In this document: piece by piece, positions 43,582 to 51,378 of the stretch
How positions within the stretch are numbered: position 1 is the first letter of the stretch
Layout: each line of letters begins with the position of its first letter
Source: an uncultured Eubacteriales bacterium
Lineage (GTDB): Bacteria > Bacillota > Clostridia > Oscillospirales > CAG-272
DNA length: 57,275 nucleotides
Direction: 5' to 3'
Assembly: GCA_934371135.1 (NCBI GenBank)
Contig: CAKRNO010000008.1
Coordinates: 1 to 57,275, forward strand
The notes under the pieces: generated by a model
The model's database searches: none
What the model saw: only the letters and a program-made list of their open reading frames with translations
Told to the model about the DNA's origin: nothing
Position numbers and translations under genes: made by a program

Positions 43582-44559
43582 ATGCAGAATGATAAAGCAG
43601 AGACGGGCGCGTCCGGGCTCACGGATGCAGAGCTCTTTTCCCCCGTGGAGACGGACGCCCAAGACGCCGAGCATATCGCGGCGCCGCGGTACTCCTACTG
43701 GAAGTCGGTCTTCCGCGTCTTTTTCCGCAAGCGGCTGAACATTGTGATCCTGGTGCTCCTTGCGCTCCTGATCGTGTTCGCGTATGTCTACCCGCTGTTT
43801 TCGGGGTATGACAAGTATCAGAACGTGCTGGTGGAGAACGGGAAGCATTTGTCCCCTTCTGCGGCGATGGACAAGTACGGTCATAATATTCACTGGATTT
43901 TCGGTGCGGGCGGGGTCGGTGAATCGACCTTTGACGCTCTCTGGAGCGGTGCGCGCATTTCGCTGACGCTCGCTTTCGTGGCGGCGGCGATCAACCTGAC
44001 GGTGGGGATCGTCGTCGGCGCCCTGTGGGGGTTTTCGAAGCGGGCTGACCTTTTCATGACCGAGGTGTACAACATCGTCGGCAACGTGCCGTATATCCTG
44101 CTCATTTCCGTCATCGTCATGATCCTGTCGGCGAACTTCTGGACGATGGTGTTTGCATTGACGGTGACGGGCTGGCTCTCCATCGCGTACTTTATCCGCA
44201 CCCAGGTGGTCATCATCCGGGACAGGGAATACAACCTCGCCTCCCGCTGCCTCGGTACCCCGACGTGGCGCATCGCCATGAAGAACATTCTGCCTTTTAT
44301 GGTGTCTGTTATCGTCACGGTGGCGGCGACGGAGATCCCGTCGTATATCTCCTATGAAGTATTCCTGTCCTATATCGGGCTCTCCATGTCGGATATGTCG
44401 CTCGGGAAGCTTATCTACGCCGCGGAGGGGTCGATGCTGACGCCCGGGTTCCGTTTCGAGTTCTGGAGCCCGGTCGCCGTCGCCTCCGTCATTACCATCG
44501 TCCTGTATGTGGTGGGGCAGAACCTCGGTGACGCCTCGGACCCGAGGACGCATCTGTGA
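43582..44559 (+). CDS. oppC: Oligopeptide ABC transporter permease OppC
   Basis: The 325-residue permease has an N-terminal cytoplasmic stretch of about 50 residues rich in acidic residues, six helices and the EAA loop (YNLASRCLGTPTWRIAMKNILP). GAGG nine bases upstream favours the ATG at 43582; a GTG at 43573 overlapping the oppB stop is the alternative. It forms the channel with OppB. Confidence 0.93.
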   Translation: MQNDKAETGASGLTDAELFSPVETDAQDAEHIAAPRYSYWKSVFRVFFRKRLNIVILVLLALLIVFAYVYPLFSGYDKYQNVLVENGKHLSPSAAMDKYGHNIHWIFGAGGVGESTFDALWSGARISLTLAFVAAAINLTVGIVVGALWGFSKRADLFMTEVYNIVGNVPYILLISVIVMILSANFWTMVFALTVTGWLSIAYFIRTQVVIIRDREYNLASRCLGTPTWRIAMKNILPFMVSVIVTVAATEIPSYISYEVFLSYIGLSMSDMSLGKLIYAAEGSMLTPGFRFEFWSPVAVASVITIVLYVVGQNLGDASDPRTHL

Positions 44560-44566
44560 GGGAAAC

Positions 44567-45991
44567 ATGGAGAAAAAGAAAGTGCTCCTGTCCGTCCGGG
44601 ACCTGGAGGTGAAGTTCCGCGTCCGCGGCAGGACCCTGACGGCGATCCGCGGTGTCTCGCTGGACATCTACGAGGGGGAATCCATTGCCATCGTGGGTGA
44701 GTCCGGGTCAGGGAAATCGGTCCTGACCAAGACCTTTGCCGGGATGCTGGACGAGAACGGCACCGTCAGCCACGGCGACATCATCTTTTACGACGAGGAG
44801 CTGGCGGACACCTCGGTGCGCCTGACCCGCGCGGTGCGCCGGCGTCTGCGGTTCCTGGAGGAACGGCTGAATACCTATGCCCGCCGCGCGCAGGCGGCGG
44901 CTGGGGACGAGGGAGAGCTGCCGGAGGAGATCCGGGAGAGAAACGCGCTCATCGCAAAGGAGATTTGGCTCTCCGTCGGGCGGATGAATGCGCGCCGTCG
45001 GTGGCGGCTGGTCCTCGGGCTGCTGCGCGCCTTCCGTTTGGCGATCCGGGAGGGCGCCGACCTCGCGGACGAGGGGGTGCGGAACGCGGTGTTCGACCGC
45101 GTGACCTTCCGCGTGCGGTATGTGGGGGAGGACGGAGAGCGCCTCCGCGGCGTCTGCGTCCTGAACCTGGCGAAGATACGCTATGACGGCGACTGGGGGC
45201 AGATACGCGGCAGCCGCATCGCCACGGTCTTTCAGGATCCCATGACCTCTCTCAACCCCATTCTCACCATCGGCGCGCAGATGACCGCAGTGATCCTGCG
45301 GCATCAGAAGTGCTCGGAGGGGGAGGCGCGCCGCCGCGCCATGGAGATGATGCGGAAGGTGGGGATACCGCACCCGGAGAAACGCTTTGACGATTATCCG
45401 TTTCAGTATTCGGGTGGGATGCGTCAGCGCATCGTCATCGCCATCGCACTCTCCTGTCAGCCGAAGATTCTCATCTGTGACGAGCCGACGACGGCGCTGG
45501 ACGTCACCATCCAGGCGCAGATCCTCGAGCTGCTGAAGGCGTTGCAGCGTGAGTTCGGTTACACCATTGTGTTTATCACGCACGACCTCGGGGTCGTGGC
45601 GAACGTTGCGGATCGCGTCGCCGTCCTGTACGCGGGGCAGATCGTGGAGATCGGGGAGGCGGAGGAAGTGTTTTATGACCCGAGACACCCCTATACATGG
45701 GCGCTGCTCGCCTCTCTGCCGCAGCTCGCGGAGAAGAACACGGAGCTCTATTCCGTCCGGGGGACGCCGCCCTCCCTGTATAACGAGATCACGGGGGATC
45801 CTTTCGCGCCGCGCAATCCGTATTGCCTGCGGATCGACACTTTGCAGGAGCCGCCGCTGTTCGCGGTCAGCGAGACGCACGCCGCGAGGACCTGGCTCCT
45901 GGATCCGCGCGCCCCGGCGGTAGAGAAGCCGGAGGCAATCCGTGACCTGCACGATAAGCTGCGGCGGGCATTTTACGGAGAGGGGGAGTGA
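44567..45991 (+). CDS. oppD: Oligopeptide ABC transporter ATPase OppD, with a large insertion
   Basis: The 474-residue ATPase has Walker A GESGSGKS at 44-51 and a normal back half (Q-loop VFQDPMTSLNP with Gln223, signature YSGGMRQR, Walker B LICDEPTTALD, H-loop ITHD, C-terminal OppD/F region). Walker A to Q-loop is 173 residues, about 120 more than usual. The insert (about 85-205) is charged and helical, with a RxxRxR-rich stretch. It keeps all catalytic motifs, so the ATPase should work. The oppC stop lies seven bases upstream. Confidence 0.92.
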   Translation: MEKKKVLLSVRDLEVKFRVRGRTLTAIRGVSLDIYEGESIAIVGESGSGKSVLTKTFAGMLDENGTVSHGDIIFYDEELADTSVRLTRAVRRRLRFLEERLNTYARRAQAAAGDEGELPEEIRERNALIAKEIWLSVGRMNARRRWRLVLGLLRAFRLAIREGADLADEGVRNAVFDRVTFRVRYVGEDGERLRGVCVLNLAKIRYDGDWGQIRGSRIATVFQDPMTSLNPILTIGAQMTAVILRHQKCSEGEARRRAMEMMRKVGIPHPEKRFDDYPFQYSGGMRQRIVIAIALSCQPKILICDEPTTALDVTIQAQILELLKALQREFGYTIVFITHDLGVVANVADRVAVLYAGQIVEIGEAEEVFYDPRHPYTWALLASLPQLAEKNTELYSVRGTPPSLYNEITGDPFAPRNPYCLRIDTLQEPPLFAVSETHAARTWLLDPRAPAVEKPEAIRDLHDKLRRAFYGEGE

Positions 45992-47403
45992 AGTTGCAGA
46001 CAGAGAATGGGAGACACGGGCGGGTGACACATCTGCCCGCGTGCGGACCCGTCGAAGCCGACGGACGGGAGATACTGCTCGAGTTCAGAAACGTGGACAT
46101 CACGTTCGGGCGCGGGGAGCACACCGTGCGGGCGGTGCGGGATGCGTCTTTCCGCATCTACCGCGGCGAGACGTTTTCGCTCGTCGGCGAGTCCGGGTCG
46201 GGGAAGACGACCGTCGGGCGCGCCGTCATCCGCGTCAACCCGGTTTCCGCCGGGGAGATTCTGTATCGGGGTGTGCGCATCTCGGGGCGCATCCCGCGCG
46301 CGCTGGACCGTGAGGTCATCCGCAATATCCAGATGGTGTTCCAGGATCCTGCCGCGTCCCTCAACGAGCGCGCTACGGTGGATTATATCGTCTCCGAGGG
46401 ACTGTACAATTTTCATTTATATGAAAACGAGGCGGATCGCGTCCGCCGGGTGGAGGAGATCGTCCGCGAGGTCGGTCTGCTCCCCGAGCATCTGACCCGC
46501 TACCCGCATGAGTTTTCCGGCGGGCAGCGGCAGCGCATCGGGCTCGCCCGCGCCATGGTGATGGAGCCGGAGCTCGTCGTCGCCGATGAGCCGATCTCCG
46601 CCCTGGACGTTTCGGTCCGTGCGCAGGTGCTGAACCTTATGAAGAAGTTTCAGCGCGAGCGCAGGACCACCTATCTTTTCATCGCGCACGATCTGTCGAT
46701 CGTCCGCTTTATCTCCGACCGCATCGGGGTGATTTACAAGGGGAGAATCGTGGAGGTCGCCCCGGCGGAGGAGCTGTTCGGGCATCCGCTCCACCCCTAT
46801 ACCCGCTCGCTCATCTCCGCCATCCCCATCCCCGACCCACAGCTCGAGAAGCATAAAAAGCTGTTGGTCTACGACCCCGCCGCCCACGGGGAGCCCGTCG
46901 GTACGCCGTCGCTCGCCGACGTCGGGCATGACCACTTCGTGTGGGGAGACGAGAGGGAAGTGGAGGCATACCGCCGCATCCGCGCGACGGGGCACGCCGC
47001 TCCTGCTGGTGCGGGGGCGGTGGCGTCCGCCCCCGGCAACATCCTTGCGCGGGATGCCGACACGGGAGAGCGCGGAGAGACGGGAGAGCAGAGAGGCGGG
47101 GACACGGCAGAGGGGGAGATCCCCGTGAGTACCGCGCCCGGCAGTCCGGCGCTCCCGGAGGGCGGCGCCGGAGCGACGGAGCAGGAGATTATCGTGGCGC
47201 CTCCGCACGACACGGGGCATTTCGGCTATTCGGTCGGTTCCTTTTTCCTGCCGGTGGTCGGGCTTGCCGCAGGCGGCATTTTCAAAAGGCATCGCCATAT
47301 CCGCAATTACCTTGCGTGCCGCCGTGGCGGCATCGCCGGGCTCATCGTGCGCGGCGCCGTCGTCGGGCTGTTCGCGCTCGCGCTGGTCCTCGCCGTCCTT
47401 TGA
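45988..47403 (+). CDS. oppF: Oligopeptide ABC transporter ATPase OppF with C-terminal membrane segment
   Basis: The 471-residue ATPase has Walker A GESGSGKTT at 67-75, Q-loop MVFQDPAASLNERA, signature FSGGQRQRI, Walker B VVADEPISALD, H-loop IAHD and the usual C-terminal region to about 330. After that come a low-complexity linker (about 335-405) and about 60 extra residues with two hydrophobic stretches (about 414-432 and 447-471) around a basic loop. OppF proteins are normally soluble and about 310-330 residues. The gene starts at a GTG overlapping the oppD stop. Confidence 0.9.
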   Translation: MKLQTENGRHGRVTHLPACGPVEADGREILLEFRNVDITFGRGEHTVRAVRDASFRIYRGETFSLVGESGSGKTTVGRAVIRVNPVSAGEILYRGVRISGRIPRALDREVIRNIQMVFQDPAASLNERATVDYIVSEGLYNFHLYENEADRVRRVEEIVREVGLLPEHLTRYPHEFSGGQRQRIGLARAMVMEPELVVADEPISALDVSVRAQVLNLMKKFQRERRTTYLFIAHDLSIVRFISDRIGVIYKGRIVEVAPAEELFGHPLHPYTRSLISAIPIPDPQLEKHKKLLVYDPAAHGEPVGTPSLADVGHDHFVWGDEREVEAYRRIRATGHAAPAGAGAVASAPGNILARDADTGERGETGEQRGGDTAEGEIPVSTAPGSPALPEGGAGATEQEIIVAPPHDTGHFGYSVGSFFLPVVGLAAGGIFKRHRHIRNYLACRRGGIAGLIVRGAVVGLFALALVLAVL

Positions 47404-47531
47404 AGCACCGACCTCCGCGTCGGGGGAGTTCTCCCGGCGCGCCGACAGCGCTTGTGAGCAGATCGCCGTGAGCGCCCGGAGACCGTTTGTGGGAAACTCT
47501 CCGGGAGCACCCCGGTGCCGTATGTAAAAAG

Positions 47532-47565
47532 AAAGAGCCCGCGACCGTCGGTCGCGGGCTCTTTT
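47532..47565. terminator. Bidirectional terminator, oppF/yajC
   Basis: A 15-bp perfect stem (AAAGAGCCCGCGACC arms) with a GTC loop is flanked by As and Ts. Confidence 0.92.
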
Positions 47566-47579
47566 GTCTTGGTTTCGGA

Positions 47580-48128
47580 TTATTCCTTGGTTGCGTCGTC
47601 TGCGGCGGGCGCTGCGGTCTCCGCAGTGTCGGCGGGTGCAGTCTCGGTCGCTTCCGTCGCGGGGGCAGCCTCGGCTTCTGCCGGTGCTTCCGTCGCGGGG
47701 GCGGCTTCCGCCGTCTCGGGTGCCGGCGTCTCTACCATGGCGGCAGGCTCGACAGCAGATTTCTTCTTGCCCTTCTTACCGTTCTTCGCGGGCTCGGCAG
47801 GCGTCTCGTGTACGATCGGGTGCGAGTCCTCTGCGGCGACGTCCACAGAGCGGATGGCGGCACGCAGGAAGCGGATGTGGGTCTTGTCCTTGGTGGTCTC
47901 GATGACGACCGTCTCATCCTTGAGCGAGACGATTTTACCGACGATACCGCCGATGGTGGTGATCTCGTCACCGACCTTCATGTTGTCGCGCATTTTCTGT
48001 GCTTCCTTCTCCTGCTTCTTCTGCGGACGGATGAGCAGGAAGTAGAAGACAACGACGACGATGACGAGCATACCGATGGTCAGCCAGCTCTGCGCGGCAC
48101 CTGCCAGTGTAAAGGGGGAAAACAGCAT
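47580..48128 (-). CDS. yajC: Preprotein translocase accessory protein YajC, extended tail
   Basis: The 182-residue protein has the YajC hallmark: one helix (about 16-34) ending in FYFLLIRPQKKQEK, then the small beta domain with GDEITTIGGIVGKIV. YajC associates with SecDF-YidC. The family is usually about 90-110 residues; here a basic KNGKKGKKK stretch is followed by about 65 residues of Ala/Thr/Glu/Pro low complexity. GAGG lies upstream of the start. Confidence 0.93.
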   Translation of the reverse strand: MLFSPFTLAGAAQSWLTIGMLVIVVVVFYFLLIRPQKKQEKEAQKMRDNMKVGDEITTIGGIVGKIVSLKDETVVIETTKDKTHIRFLRAAIRSVDVAAEDSHPIVHETPAEPAKNGKKGKKKSAVEPAAMVETPAPETAEAAPATEAPAEAEAAPATEATETAPADTAETAAPAADDATKE

Positions 48129-48160
48129 TTTTTGTTCCTCGTTTCATAGTATTTTTTCTC

Positions 48161-48189
48161 ATTATACCCACTTTTTATGAACAATTCAA
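48161..48189 (-). promoter_or_regulatory. Promoter of yajC
   Basis: On the minus strand TTGAAT and a perfect TATAAT are 17 bases apart. Confidence 0.8.
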
Positions 48190-48221
48190 TACCCCCGTCG
48201 CTTTTTTTGTTTTCGGGTGAA

Positions 48222-48251
48222 TTGACAAGCCGCGTCGGCGCGTGCTACAAT
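48222..48251 (+). promoter_or_regulatory. Promoter of pyrR
   Basis: TTGACA and TACAAT are 18 bases apart. Confidence 0.8.
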
Positions 48252-48263
48252 ACGGTAAAGAAA

Positions 48264-48281
48264 GCAGAGAGGAGTACCTCT
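48264..48281 (+). promoter_or_regulatory. Hairpin around the pyrR ribosome binding site
   Basis: AGAGG (48268-48272) can pair with CCTCT (48277-48281), hiding the only Shine-Dalgarno-like sequence before the ATG at 48287. The overlapping CAGAGAGG matches the core of PyrR-binding loops, so translational self-control is possible. Confidence 0.35.
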
Positions 48282-48286
48282 TTTAC

Positions 48287-48826
48287 ATGAAACTCAAGGC
48301 GCAGATCATGGATGCGGCGGCGGTCGGCCGCTGCATCACCCGCATTTCCTACGAGATCGTGGAGCGGGAGGGAGACCTCGACGGGCTGGTGCTCGTCGGC
48401 ATACATACCCGCGGGGTGCCGATGGCGCAGATGGTCGCCGAGCGCATCCGTGTGCACAGCGGCGTTGCCGTGCCGGTCGGGGTGCTGGATATCTCGCTGT
48501 ACCGTGACGATCTCTCGACGATCGGCGAGCTCCCGGAGGTGCGCGGGTCGGAGATGCCGTTCGATGTGACGGGGAAGCGCGTGGTGCTGGTCGATGACGT
48601 GCTCTATACGGGCAGGACGGCGCGCGCCGCCATCGATGCGCTCTTTGCCCTCGGCAGACCGCAGACCATCCGCCTCGCCATCCTTGTGGACCGCGGCCAC
48701 CGCGAGCTGCCCATCCGCGCCGATTTTGTGGGTAAGAATATGCCCACCTCCCAGCGCGAGGTCGTGGCGGTGCATTTTGAGGAGACGGACGGGGACACCG
48801 GCGTCTACCTCTACGAGCAGGAGTGA
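48287..48826 (+). CDS. pyrR: PyrR, pyrimidine regulator and uracil phosphoribosyltransferase
   Basis: The 179-residue type I phosphoribosyltransferase has the PRPP motif VVLVDDVLYTGRTARAA at 99-115, a LVGIHTRG loop, and an SLYRDDL block typical of PyrR. In Bacillota PyrR binds pyr leader RNA when UMP is high and causes transcription termination; it also has weak UPRT activity. The family N-terminus (MKLKAQIMD) places the start at 48287. The uracil permease 400 bases downstream carries a candidate PyrR-binding leader. Confidence 0.95.
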   Translation: MKLKAQIMDAAAVGRCITRISYEIVEREGDLDGLVLVGIHTRGVPMAQMVAERIRVHSGVAVPVGVLDISLYRDDLSTIGELPEVRGSEMPFDVTGKRVVLVDDVLYTGRTARAAIDALFALGRPQTIRLAILVDRGHRELPIRADFVGKNMPTSQREVVAVHFEETDGDTGVYLYEQE

Positions 48827-48878
48827 ACCGCCCAGGCGGCATGGCGTCGCTGACGCGTCACCCCCGGAATATAAAGTG

Positions 48879-48904
48879 AAAAGCGCGCCGCACGGCGCGC
48901 TTTT
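48879..48904 (+). terminator. Rho-independent terminator after pyrR
   Basis: An 11-bp perfect stem (AAAAGCGCGCC arms) with a GCAC loop has a TTTT end. Confidence 0.85.
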
Positions 48905-49026
48905 CCCGTGATACTGCTTTGCGGCGGAACCTCGGCTTTTTAACACGTCTTTTTGCACAAATTGATTAAAATTCAGGAGCCGATTTTAACATTTTGCACA
49001 AGAATGGCTTTTTTCTGCGATTGCTC

Positions 49027-49055
49027 TTTACAAACCGGACATAATCTGCTAGAAT
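49027..49055 (+). promoter_or_regulatory. Promoter of the uracil permease leader
   Basis: TTTACA and TAGAAT are 17 bases apart; transcript start near 49062, about 170 bases before the coding region. Confidence 0.8.
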
Positions 49056-49069
49056 ATCGACAGTCAAAG

Positions 49070-49167
49070 ATCTTTAAGCGCGGTACAGAGAGACCGGGAA
49101 GATTGTCATAGAGGGCGCGACAGCGTCGGTTTGTGGTACATCTTGCTCGGGCAGGGTGTATTTTTTT
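49070..49167 (+). ncRNA. PyrR-binding attenuator
   Basis: The leader contains a hairpin at 49070-49103 with outer ATCTT/AAGAT arms, an asymmetric internal loop, upper CGGT/ACCG arms and the loop ACAGAGAG, matching the CAGAGAG loop core of PyrR-binding RNAs. It is followed at 49137-49160 by a 10-bp terminator stem (two G-U pairs) and seven Ts (49161-49167), 64 bases before the permease start. Layout and gene context match pyr attenuators: PyrR-UMP stabilises the binding loop, which prevents an antiterminator. Confidence 0.75.
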
Positions 49168-49230
49168 GCGGCATCAACGGCGTGAGCCGAGTAAATAGAT
49201 GTAATTAATTTGTACAGGAGATGCAAAATT

Positions 49231-50664
49231 ATGAAACTCGTCTACAATGTCCAAGACAGACCCCCGTTTGCGAGAGTGCTCGTGTTCGCACTGCAGCAGC
49301 TGCTCGCGATCCTGGCGGCAACCATCGCGGTGCCGACGGTCATCAACAACAATCCCGACGTCATCAAACACTTTGGTATGTCTGTCGGTATGTCGCAGTC
49401 GGCGGCTCTGCTCGGCGCCGGCATCGGCACGCTGGTCTATCTGCTCTTCACGAAGTTCAAGAGCCCGGTGTTCCTCGGCTCCTCCTTCGCCTTCCTCGGC
49501 TCTATGGCAGCGGCTTTCTGCGGTGCTGTGTCGATCAACCTCGGCTTCACCGGTCTGCTCATCGGCGCTGTGTTCGCAGGTCTTGTCTACGTCGTCATCG
49601 CGGTTGTCGTCAAGTACTGCGGTACCAAGTGGATCAATAAGCTGATGCCCGCTGTGGTCATCGGGCCGACGGTCGCGATCATCGGTCTGTCCCTCGCAGG
49701 GAACGCTGTCGGCGACCTGACGAAGGGCAACGGCTCCAATTCCGTCAACACCTATGTAGCGCTCATCTGCGGCCTTGTGACGCTGGGCGTGACGATTGCC
49801 GCCTCTGTCTACGGCAAAAAGATGATGAAGATGATCCCGTTCATCATCGGTATCTGCGCCGGCTACGCCGTTGCCGCTGTCTTCACCGTCATCGGTCTTG
49901 CCGCCGACGTCGATGCACTGAAGGTCATCGACTTCTCCATCTTCAAGCAGCTCACCCAGGCGAGCGCCTGGTACCCGGACTTCACCTTCATCCACGCCTT
50001 CAAGGGCTTTAAGGATATCACCGGCTCCTACATCGCGACCGTCGCGGTTGCCTATGTACCGGTTGCTTTCGTGGTCTTCGCAGAGCACATCGCAGACCAC
50101 AAGAACCTCTCCACCATCATCGAGAAGGACCTCCTCACGGAGCCCGGTCTGGATAAGACCCTGCTTGGCGACGGTGTCGGTTCTGCGGCGGGTGCCCTGT
50201 TCGGCGGCTGCCCGAACACCACCTACGGTGAGTCCGTCGGCTGCGTCGCCATCTCCGGCAACGCCTCTGTCGTGACCATCCTCGCGACGGCTTGCATGGC
50301 GATCCTCGCCTCCTTCCTCGCTCCCTTCGTCCTCTTCCTCGCTACCATCCCGTCCTGTGTCATGGGTGGTGTGTGCGTCGCTCTCTACGGCTTCATCGCG
50401 GTCTCCGGTCTGAAGATGATTCAGGACGTTGACCTTGGCGACAACCGCAATATGTTCACCGTCTCCGTTATCCTGATCACCGGTATCGGCGGGCTGGTGC
50501 TGACCTTCGGCAAGGTGACCATCACCTCGATCGCCTGCGCCCTCATCCTCGGGATTCTGACCAACCTCCTTGTTAACATCAAGAAGGATAAGACGGAGAA
50601 CACCGCTGATGCAGAGACCGCCGAAGTGGCAGAGACCGAAACCGAAGAAACGGTCAACAAGTAA
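49231..50664 (+). CDS. pyrP: Uracil permease (NCS2/UraA family)
   Basis: The 477-residue nucleobase:cation symporter has fourteen predicted helices and UraA signatures: ALQQLLAILAATIAVP at the first helix, Glu285 in VVFAEH, and Glu334 in GCPNTTYGES, the two substrate-contacting glutamates of UraA. The NTTYGE form and PyrR-type leader favour uracil over xanthine. The C-terminal 30 residues are an acidic Glu/Thr/Ala tail. AGGAG ten bases upstream fixes 49231. Confidence 0.9.
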   Translation: MKLVYNVQDRPPFARVLVFALQQLLAILAATIAVPTVINNNPDVIKHFGMSVGMSQSAALLGAGIGTLVYLLFTKFKSPVFLGSSFAFLGSMAAAFCGAVSINLGFTGLLIGAVFAGLVYVVIAVVVKYCGTKWINKLMPAVVIGPTVAIIGLSLAGNAVGDLTKGNGSNSVNTYVALICGLVTLGVTIAASVYGKKMMKMIPFIIGICAGYAVAAVFTVIGLAADVDALKVIDFSIFKQLTQASAWYPDFTFIHAFKGFKDITGSYIATVAVAYVPVAFVVFAEHIADHKNLSTIIEKDLLTEPGLDKTLLGDGVGSAAGALFGGCPNTTYGESVGCVAISGNASVVTILATACMAILASFLAPFVLFLATIPSCVMGGVCVALYGFIAVSGLKMIQDVDLGDNRNMFTVSVILITGIGGLVLTFGKVTITSIACALILGILTNLLVNIKKDKTENTADAETAEVAETETEETVNK

Positions 50665-50702
50665 TCCTATCCTGAAAAGGGCAGGGAGACCTGTCCGATG
50701 AG

Positions 50703-50732
50703 AGAGCGGCGCGCCTTCGGGCGCGCCGCTCT
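50703..50732 (+). terminator. Hairpin terminator with UUCG loop
   Basis: A 13-bp stem is closed by a stable C(UUCG)G tetraloop; the following T-tract is weak. Confidence 0.75.
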
Positions 50733-50861
50733 TATCCGTTCACGGGCTGATACCGGCGAGGGGCGTCGTCCGCGGTCGTTTGTCATCTCCGGTTTGCTTT
50801 CGGCGCGGCAGCACCTGCACGCACAGTTTGCCGCATTTCTCGGGGAAATTCAGGCGGGGAA

Positions 50862-50890
50862 TTGCTTTTCCGTTTCCGATATGGTAGAAT
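50862..50890 (+). promoter_or_regulatory. Promoter of the DUF523-ABC exporter operon
   Basis: TTGCTT and TAGAAT are 17 bases apart, about 30 bases before the start. Confidence 0.75.
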
Positions 50891-50922
50891 AAAACGTTGT
50901 ATGGACGGATGGGGAGGTACCG

Positions 50923-51378
50923 ATGAAAGAAAGAATACTTGTCAGTGCGTGCCTGCTCGGTGCCCCCTGCCGCTATGACGGGAGAGCCAAGCCCTCACCC
51001 GAGGTCATACGCCTCTCCGAGCGCTTTGACCTCGTGCCGGTCTGCCCGGAGACGGCGGGCGGGTTGCCCACCCCCCGCACCCCCTCCGAGATTGTCGGGG
51101 CGCGGGTCCTGAATCGTGCCGGCGAGGACGTGACGGCGGCTTTTGCGCGAGGCGCCGCGTCGGCGGTCGGGACGGCGCGCAGGCTCGGCATCACCCGGGC
51201 GGTGCTGAAGGCGCGTAGCCCCTCCTGCGGGCGGGGCACCGTGTATGACGGCACCTTTTCGGGGGCACTCGCGCCGGGTGACGGTGTGACGGCTGCTGCT
51301 CTGCGCGCGGCAGGGGTCGCGATCTATACAGAAAATGAAGTGGAGCAGCTGCTCGCTGCTCCGGGGGATATCGGATGA
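50923..51378 (+). CDS. DUF523 protein, TudS-like thiouracil desulfidase candidate
   Basis: The 151-residue protein has the DUF523 pattern: SACLLGxxCRYDG (Cys10, Cys16), VCPExxGGLPTPR (Cys41), and SPSCG (Cys102). The family member TudS uses such cysteines to hold an iron-sulfur cluster that removes sulfur from 2-thiouracil to give uracil. Lying next to a uracil permease and pyrR supports that role, but this is inference. The stop overlaps the next ABC gene by four bases; GGGGAGG lies upstream. Confidence 0.85.
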   Translation: MKERILVSACLLGAPCRYDGRAKPSPEVIRLSERFDLVPVCPETAGGLPTPRTPSEIVGARVLNRAGEDVTAAFARGAASAVGTARRLGITRAVLKARSPSCGRGTVYDGTFSGALAPGDGVTAAALRAAGVAIYTENEVEQLLAAPGDIG

